This document shows positions 59,376 to 64,000 of a stretch of DNA of 64,000 nucleotides, piece after piece. The notes under the pieces were generated by a model. The model made no database searches. It saw nothing but the letters and a program-made list of their open reading frames with translations, and was not told the origin of the DNA. Source of the DNA: Jannaschia faecimaris (GTDB taxonomy: Bacteria; Pseudomonadota; Alphaproteobacteria; Rhodobacterales; Rhodobacteraceae); the NCBI RefSeq assembly GCF_900107415.1, contig NZ_FNPX01000004.1, positions 62,001 through 126,000 on the forward strand. Direction: 5' to 3'. Numbering within the stretch: position 1 is the first letter of the stretch; each line of letters starts with the position of its first letter. A program made the translations under genes and the position numbers.

Positions 59376-60044
59376 ATGGAACGACGTAATATGGATCAGG
59401 GCGCGCGGCGCGGCTTGGGGATCATCCTGTCCAGCCCGTCCGGTGCCGGAAAATCGACAATGGCGCAGCGGCTGATGGCCTGGGATCCTTCGTTGTCGTT
59501 CTCGGTTTCGGCCACGACGCGCCACCCGCGCGAGGGGGAGGTCGAGGGGCAGCATTATTTCTTCACCGATCGTGAAAGCTTCGGCCAGATGGTGCTGGAC
59601 GGCGAGATGCTGGAACACGCCGAGGTTTTCGGGAACCATTACGGCAGCCCGCGCGCGCCTGTTGAGGCGTGTCTGTCCGCCGGGCGTGACGTGATTTTCG
59701 ACATCGACTGGCAGGGTGGCCAACAGATCCGGAACTCGACGCTGGGCCGGGATGTTGTGTCGATCTTCATCCTGCCGCCCTCCATTTCCGAACTGGAGCG
59801 GCGGTTACGCGGACGCGGGCAAGACTCGGACGAGGTGATCGATGGGCGCATGGCGAAATCGGAATCGGAGATTAGCCACTGGGCAGAATACGATTACGTT
59901 CTGGTCAACGATGACCTCGACGCCTGCGAGGCTCGACTGCGCACGATCCTTGCGGCGGAACGTCTGCGCCGGGACCGGCAGCCCTGGTTGAATGAGTTCA
60001 CGCGCGGGCTGACTAATGAATTCAGGGAAAGGCAGAAAGTATGA
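59376..60044 (+). CDS. gmk: Guanylate kinase
   Basis: 222 aa. Phosphorylates GMP to GDP. P-loop [20 protein letters not shown]-binding [23 protein letters not shown] and [11 protein letters not shown], with [12 protein letters not shown] at the C-terminal end. ATG 59391 is an alternative start. Overlaps the next gene by ATGA. Confidence 0.93.
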   Translation: MERRNMDQGARRGLGIILSSPSGAGKSTMAQRLMAWDPSLSFSVSATTRHPREGEVEGQHYFFTDRESFGQMVLDGEMLEHAEVFGNHYGSPRAPVEACLSAGRDVIFDIDWQGGQQIRNSTLGRDVVSIFILPPSISELERRLRGRGQDSDEVIDGRMAKSESEISHWAEYDYVLVNDDLDACEARLRTILAAERLRRDRQPWLNEFTRGLTNEFRERQKV

Positions 60045-60559
60045 TCTATGAATTGGACGGTGTATGCCCCACCGTGGACGAAACTGCCTGGGTGGCACCC
60101 GACGCGAATATCATCGGCGACGTGACCCTCGCTGCTGGGTCCAGCATCTGGTTCGGCACCACGATCAGGGGCGATAACGATCCGATCGCGATTGGTGCCA
60201 ACAGCAATGTGCAGGAAAACTGCGTTCTTCACACCGATGTGGGCTTTCCGCTGACCGTGGGCGCGAATGTGACTGTCGGGCACAAGGCGACGCTTCATGG
60301 CTGCACCATCGCGGATGGCGCGTTGATCGGCATGGGAGCTACGGTTTTGAATGGTGCGGTCATCGGCGAAGGCTGCCTGATCGGAGCGGGGGCGCTGATC
60401 ACGGAAGGCAAGGTGATCCCGCCGGGCAGTCTGGTGATGGGCGCGCCCGGCAAGGTTGTGCGACAGCTGGATCAGGCCGCACTGGACGAACTTTTGGCTT
60501 CGGCCGAACACTACCGACAGAACGCTGCACGCTTTGCCAAAGGGCTGCGCGCGGTCTGA
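60041..60559 (+). CDS. Gamma-carbonic-anhydrase-like hexapeptide-repeat protein
   Basis: 172 aa left-handed beta helix. [44 protein letters not shown] and [23 protein letters not shown] are the repeats; the three zinc-ligand histidine positions are represented by His in LHTD, VGHK and LHGC. Relatives include YrdA and CaiE. Real carbonic anhydrase activity is not certain. Co-translated with gmk. Confidence 0.85.
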   Translation: MIYELDGVCPTVDETAWVAPDANIIGDVTLAAGSSIWFGTTIRGDNDPIAIGANSNVQENCVLHTDVGFPLTVGANVTVGHKATLHGCTIADGALIGMGATVLNGAVIGEGCLIGAGALITEGKVIPPGSLVMGAPGKVVRQLDQAALDELLASAEHYRQNAARFAKGLRAV

Positions 60560-60562
60560 ACG

Positions 60563-61195
60563 TTACACGATCAGGCTCAGATGCGTTTCGTCCGCGCTGA
60601 CCGATACAGGGCGGCGCAAACGTCGGGCCAGCCGCGCAAGGATTCCAAACTGCACTTCTGACCCTTTCAGGTCGGGGGGCAGGATGCCCCGTCCCAGCGA
60701 CTGCCACAGCGGCTCGTCGATGCGCAGGCGTTTGGCATCTACGTGGATGACCCAGGCGGCTTCGTTGCGGACGACTTCGATGGTCGCCCCCCACGGGGTC
60801 GCCACCTCGATACAGGTCAACGCAAGACATGCCAGGCGCATCTCGTGGCGCGACCGTTCGGCATCGTCGCGCCAGACAACGCGGGTACGGCTTTGGCCAT
60901 ACATCTCGTCGAGGGTGGTTCTCATATCGCGCGCAGCAATCATCGCGTCATCCGCCCCTGCGCCGAAGGCCACACGAAAGAATTTTATCCGTGCCATTGC
61001 CGCGTTGAGCGATTCCCGCATCAACGCCATCTCGGCCTTGCCATCGCCGGGTGCCATTTCAAGCAGTTCCAACCCGTTGCCGATGGCACCGATGGGGTTG
61101 ACGAGGTCATGGCAAAGCCGCGATCCAAGGAGTGCGAGCAGATCCGGATCTTCCGGCTGGCCGTTACTGGTCCCGTTGTTGTTCTCATCGCTCAT
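60563..61195 (-). CDS. chpT: Histidine phosphotransferase ChpT
   Basis: 210 aa from ATG 61195. Carries phosphate from CckA to CtrA and CpdR. LLALLGSRLCHDLVNPIGAIGNGLELL holds the phosphorylated His29 in the dimer helix; a degenerate ATPase-like domain follows (LTCIEVATPWGATIEV, VHVDAKRL-type VIHVDAKRLR). ATGs at 61258 and 61294 are in frame but would overlap the divergent DUF3553 gene. CckA of this pathway is at 32093. Confidence 0.9.
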   Translation of the reverse strand: MSDENNNGTSNGQPEDPDLLALLGSRLCHDLVNPIGAIGNGLELLEMAPGDGKAEMALMRESLNAAMARIKFFRVAFGAGADDAMIAARDMRTTLDEMYGQSRTRVVWRDDAERSRHEMRLACLALTCIEVATPWGATIEVVRNEAAWVIHVDAKRLRIDEPLWQSLGRGILPPDLKGSEVQFGILARLARRLRRPVSVSADETHLSLIV

Positions 61196-61210
61196 TAGGA
61201 GTGCCTTTGC

Positions 61211-61390
61211 ATGGATGATCTCAACGCTTTCCTTGAGCCCGGTATGCTGGTTCGTCATCCGTCCGCCCCGGATTGGGGCATCGGGCAGGTCCAATCAATC
61301 ATAGATGGTCGGATAACTGTCAATTTCCAAGAGGTTGGCAAGCAGGTTCTTGATGGCAGTCGTGTCATTTTGCAGCCTGTTTACGAATGA
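61211..61390 (+). CDS. DUF3553 protein, 59 aa
   Basis: MDDLNAFLEPGMLVRHPSAPDWGIGQVQS... then VNFQEVGKQVLDGSRVILQPV: a small SH3-like beta barrel typical of DUF3553 (a CarD/UvrD-C-like fold with GxVxHP...GxGxV). Too short for many ORF finders. It is divergent from chpT by 15 nt. Confidence 0.85.
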   Translation: MDDLNAFLEPGMLVRHPSAPDWGIGQVQSIIDGRITVNFQEVGKQVLDGSRVILQPVYE

Positions 61391-61518
61391 TCGTCAATTG
61401 CTGACGAACCAGAAGTGCGCTGAATTGGTTGCTAAATAGTTGATGACATCTAGTCCGCGCCCGTATTTGCGACGCGACCTTGCTTGCCTGAGTGCGAGCC
61501 TGGGCCTATCTGCGTTCC

Positions 61519-62214
61519 ATGCAGGCAGGCCTGACCCTTTCCCTTACACGTGATGCGGATGAAATCCGCGACGCGCAACGCTTGCGGCACCGTGTTTTCA
61601 TCGATGAGATGGGGGCCGACGGCGCAGGTGGGACCGGATTGGAGACGGATGTCTTTGACCGTAACTGCGACCACCTTGTGCTGCGCGACCCGACGCGGCC
61701 CGATCTGGGTGCCGTGGCGACGCTCCGGCTTGGCGCGGGAACGCGTTATACCGAACAGGAATTCGATCTTTCGGCGCTGCACGCTTCGGGGCGGTCGCTG
61801 GCGGAGGCCGGACGCGCCTGCCTGCATCCGGATTATCGCGGCGGCTTGGCCGGGATGCTGTTGTTCAAGGGTCTGGTCTCTGTTCTGCGGGAGCGGGGGA
61901 TCGGCCTGGCCGTCGGAACAGCGTCATTCCGGGGGGCAGACGTCACGCCGCATCTGCCCGCGCTGCGGCGTTTGAACCACGAGGCCCTGGCCCCCGCCGA
62001 ACTCCGCCCGGTTGCGCATGGGACGGGCGCTGTGGCAATCACCGGCACGGCCCCGCCGGCCGCCATGATCGGTGTGCCCGCCCTGATCAAGACGTACCTG
62101 CGCGCGGGGGCTTGGGTCGGGGCCGGGGCCTTCGTGGACCGAGATTTTAACACGGTGGACGTTTGCATGGTGCTGGACATGACCCGCGTGAAACTTCCGG
62201 CGCGGACGCGATGA
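61519..62214 (+). CDS. olsB: Ornithine N-acyltransferase OlsB-like (GNAT fold)
   Basis: 231 aa. Makes lyso-ornithine lipid from ornithine and acyl-ACP. LTRDADEIRDAQRLRHRVFIDEMGADG, DVFDRNCDHLVLRD, LAEAGRACLHPDYRGG and GTASFRGADVTPHLPALRRLNH are the OlsB signatures. ATG 61519 preferred to GTG 61492. Overlaps the next gene by ATGA. Confidence 0.9.
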   Translation: MQAGLTLSLTRDADEIRDAQRLRHRVFIDEMGADGAGGTGLETDVFDRNCDHLVLRDPTRPDLGAVATLRLGAGTRYTEQEFDLSALHASGRSLAEAGRACLHPDYRGGLAGMLLFKGLVSVLRERGIGLAVGTASFRGADVTPHLPALRRLNHEALAPAELRPVAHGTGAVAITGTAPPAAMIGVPALIKTYLRAGAWVGAGAFVDRDFNTVDVCMVLDMTRVKLPARTR

Positions 62215-63047
62215 TCTGGGATGACGCGCCGCCGCCGCCTGCCCCGCGGGTGAGTTTTCTTGGATGGGGCCGGGTCGTCTTACGCGGCACTGCGCTTTTC
62301 GTCGTGGTCTTCGGCTGCTTGCTTTTGTTGCTGGCGGTGCGGCTGGTAGAGCGGCCGCTTCATGGCATGAGCCGGCCCTGGACCCCTTGGGTCACGCAGG
62401 GGGTCTGTATCACCGGGCTGCGCATTCTGGGCCTGCGCCGTGACGTTCGTGGGGCGGTCATGAAGGGGACAGGTGCGGTGGTGGCGAATCACGCGTCCTG
62501 GCTGGATATCTTCGTTCTCAACGCCTCCAAGCGGATCTATTTCGTGGCCAAATCCGAAGTGGCAGGCTGGCCGGGCATCGGTTGGCTGGCGCGGGCAACG
62601 GGCACGGTGTTCATTCGCCGCGACCCGCGCGAGGCCAAGGCGCAGCAGAAGGTCTTCGAGGAGCGGTTGGGCGCGGGGCATCGATTGCTGTTCTTCCCTG
62701 AAGGGACCAGCACTGACGGCCAACGGATCATCCCGTTCAAGACAACGCTCTTTGCCGCATTCCGCTCCGGGGGATTGCCGGGCGACATGCAGGTGCAGCC
62801 GGTTACACTGGCCTATCATGCGCCCGAAGGAACGCCGGCGACCTTCTATGGCTGGTGGGGGGATCAGAGCTTTGCGGCGCACATGCTGACAATGCTGGCC
62901 GCGCCGCGTCACGGATGGGTGGACGTGATCTATCATTCGCCGCTGGTGGTGTCGGATTTCGCGGATCGCAAGGAACTGGCACGTGCGGCGGAAACGGCGG
63001 TGCGCGCCGGGTTCGAGCAGGCGCGGTTGGAGCGGGCCGGCGTGTAG
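62211..63047 (+). CDS. olsA: Lyso-ornithine lipid O-acyltransferase OlsA-like
   Basis: 278 aa PlsC-family enzyme. An N-terminal transmembrane segment (TALFVVVFGCLLLLLAV) is followed by NHASWLDIF (HxxxxD catalytic motif), KSEVAGWPGIGWLARATGTVFI and LLFFPEGTSTDG. Adds the second acyl chain to make ornithine lipid, common under phosphate limitation. ATG 62211 overlaps the olsB stop. Confidence 0.9.
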   Translation: MIWDDAPPPPAPRVSFLGWGRVVLRGTALFVVVFGCLLLLLAVRLVERPLHGMSRPWTPWVTQGVCITGLRILGLRRDVRGAVMKGTGAVVANHASWLDIFVLNASKRIYFVAKSEVAGWPGIGWLARATGTVFIRRDPREAKAQQKVFEERLGAGHRLLFFPEGTSTDGQRIIPFKTTLFAAFRSGGLPGDMQVQPVTLAYHAPEGTPATFYGWWGDQSFAAHMLTMLAAPRHGWVDVIYHSPLVVSDFADRKELARAAETAVRAGFEQARLERAGV

Positions 63048-63079
63048 CCATCCGACGCATTTGACAAATGATAACGGCG

Positions 63080-63691
63080 TCAGGCGCGGAAAGGGGCTGT
63101 CAGATCCCTGAGGGCCTTAACAGGATCTTCCGTTGACCAGATTTCCTCACCCAACGCGATGAAGTCCGTCGCGTCTTTCAGGGTTTCTATCGTCGCGAGG
63201 TCCAGCGCGCCTTCGGCCACCACGGGCAATTCGATCATCTGGGACCACCACTGGAAAAGTTCGGGTTCGGCGCGCCCCGCCGTGCCGAGCGGTGCGGGAC
63301 CCGCCGGGCCGAAGGCGACGTAATCGGCACCGGCCTCGCCCGCGGCCATTCCGTCGTGACGGGACGTGCCGCAGAAAGCCCCGATAATCGGGTCCGGACC
63401 CCAGTCGGTGCGCAATTTGCGCAAGGGGCGGGGGTCGGTCAGATGCACGCCGTCCAGGCCCAGCTTTTCCACGAGGGCGGAATGATCCGTGATAATCAAG
63501 GGCACCTCGTAGCGGTGCGCCACCTCGCGGCACAGATCGACGCCGCGGGTAATGCGGTCTTCGTCCTTGGTCGCGAGGTCCAGACGCAGACAGGCGATGT
63601 CATTTGAATCCAGAACCGAGGACAGCCTCCCCTCGAACCCGGCATCGATTTCGGGGGGCGTGATGAGGTAGAGTTGCGGCATATCGGTCAT
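63080..63691 (-). CDS. Thiamine-phosphate synthase-like protein (ThiE/TenI family)
   Basis: 203 aa TIM barrel. QLYLITPPEID, ACLRLDLATKDEDRI, VPLIITDHSALVEKLGLDGVHLTD, IIGAFCGTSRHDGMAAGEAGADYVAFGPAG and VVAEGALDLATIETLKDATDFIALGE follow the ThiE pattern, but the TSxH-type loop is altered (GTSRHD) and the usual GGI near the end reads EGALD. A thiE role is likely but not certain. Confidence 0.78.
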   Translation of the reverse strand: MTDMPQLYLITPPEIDAGFEGRLSSVLDSNDIACLRLDLATKDEDRITRGVDLCREVAHRYEVPLIITDHSALVEKLGLDGVHLTDPRPLRKLRTDWGPDPIIGAFCGTSRHDGMAAGEAGADYVAFGPAGPAPLGTAGRAEPELFQWWSQMIELPVVAEGALDLATIETLKDATDFIALGEEIWSTEDPVKALRDLTAPFRA

Positions 63692-63769
63692 CGGAGCGTC
63701 CCCTTGGTTTGTCCCCAATTATCGGGGCCGCGATTGCGCCGCAAGGCGCGGCGCGCTAGGGCGCTCGTC

Positions 63770-64000
63770 ATGACTGACGACACGTCCAATTCCGCCACCG
63801 ATCCCCGCCCCGCCTTTGTCTTGGTGCGCCCTCAGATGGGCGAGAACATTGGGGCCGCGGCCCGGTCGATGCTCAACTTCGAGTTGGAGCACATGCGGGT
63901 GACCGCGCCGCGTGACGGCTGGCCCAATGAACGGGCGGTCGCGCTGGCCTCGGGTGCCGGGCGCATCCTGGACCATGCGCGTATCTGCGACACCACTCAG
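63770..64000 (+). CDS. TrmH/SpoU-family RNA methyltransferase, TrmJ-like (3' truncated)
   Basis: First 77 residues, cut by the window end. After an acidic N-terminus, PAFVLVRPQMGENIGAAARSMLNF is the motif 1 region of SpoU/TrmJ enzymes (RxPxNxGAxARxMxNF), followed by MRVTAPRDGWPN. Members methylate the 2'-O of tRNA position 32. The ATG is 79 nt from the ThiE-like start. Confidence 0.85.
   Translation, partial: MTDDTSNSATDPRPAFVLVRPQMGENIGAAARSMLNFELEHMRVTAPRDGWPNERAVALASGAGRILDHARICDTTQ

Overview
The window looks like a chromosomal segment of a marine-type alphaproteobacterium of the order Rhodobacterales (family Rhodobacteraceae, Roseobacter-like). The evidence is high G+C coding sequence and dense operons with ATGA/TGATG overlaps. 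CckA and ChpT of the CckA-ChpT-CtrA phosphorelay are both present, with a TTAA-N7-TTAAC box before cckA. An alphaproteobacterial GTTC-N7-GTTC LexA box precedes recA. Other group markers are an IscR with a single cysteine, a plant-type (class II) DAHP synthase and an OlsB-OlsA ornithine lipid pair. No rRNA, tRNA, CRISPR array, insertion sequence or prophage was seen.

Layout. 1-10 kb is the accessory-looking part: a partial unknown gene, a Rhodobacterales protein of unknown function, two related family-2 glycosyltransferases (the second fused to a long unknown N-terminal region), a membrane protein resembling an inactivated M48 peptidase, an acyl-CoA synthetase, a DMT transporter coupled to a sulfotransferase-like protein, and a Hint-domain protein. 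A degraded-looking stretch follows at 9.68-10.09 kb.

10-19.4 kb is a leftward fatty-acid/acyl-CoA operon: MerR regulator, acyl-CoA dehydrogenase (DmdC-like size and Glu435), a 72-aa protein, GST, thiolase, three tandem NTF2-like paralogues, the FadB-type multifunctional protein and a half-size DMT transporter. A second MerR lies upstream, and a cluster of ACGT-core sites sits between the two regulators. 19.4-24.8 kb holds two coupled thioesterases with a MATE exporter, DUF952-pyrD, and a secreted 5'-nucleotidase.

25-43.7 kb is mostly housekeeping and signalling: a GAF-HWE kinase, an SRAP protein, thrS, guaB-rsmB-like, cckA with an unusually long linker before its receiver domain, a sulfotransferase-like gene, recA, alaS, SMR and YitT membrane proteins, icd, and small genes.

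44.5-52.3 kb is the iron-sulfur assembly operon iscR-iscS-sufB-(2-TM protein)-(methyltransferase-like)-sufC-sufD-(YIP1)-sufS. No sufE, sufA or sufT gene is in the window.

52.3-64 kb carries ybaK, glnE, a GlxA-type AraC regulator, class II aroG, a PAS protein, gmk with a gamma-carbonic-anhydrase-like gene, chpT, a 59-aa DUF3553 protein, olsB-olsA, a ThiE-like gene and the start of a TrmJ-like methyltransferase.

All functional calls come from reading motifs by eye. No database search was run.
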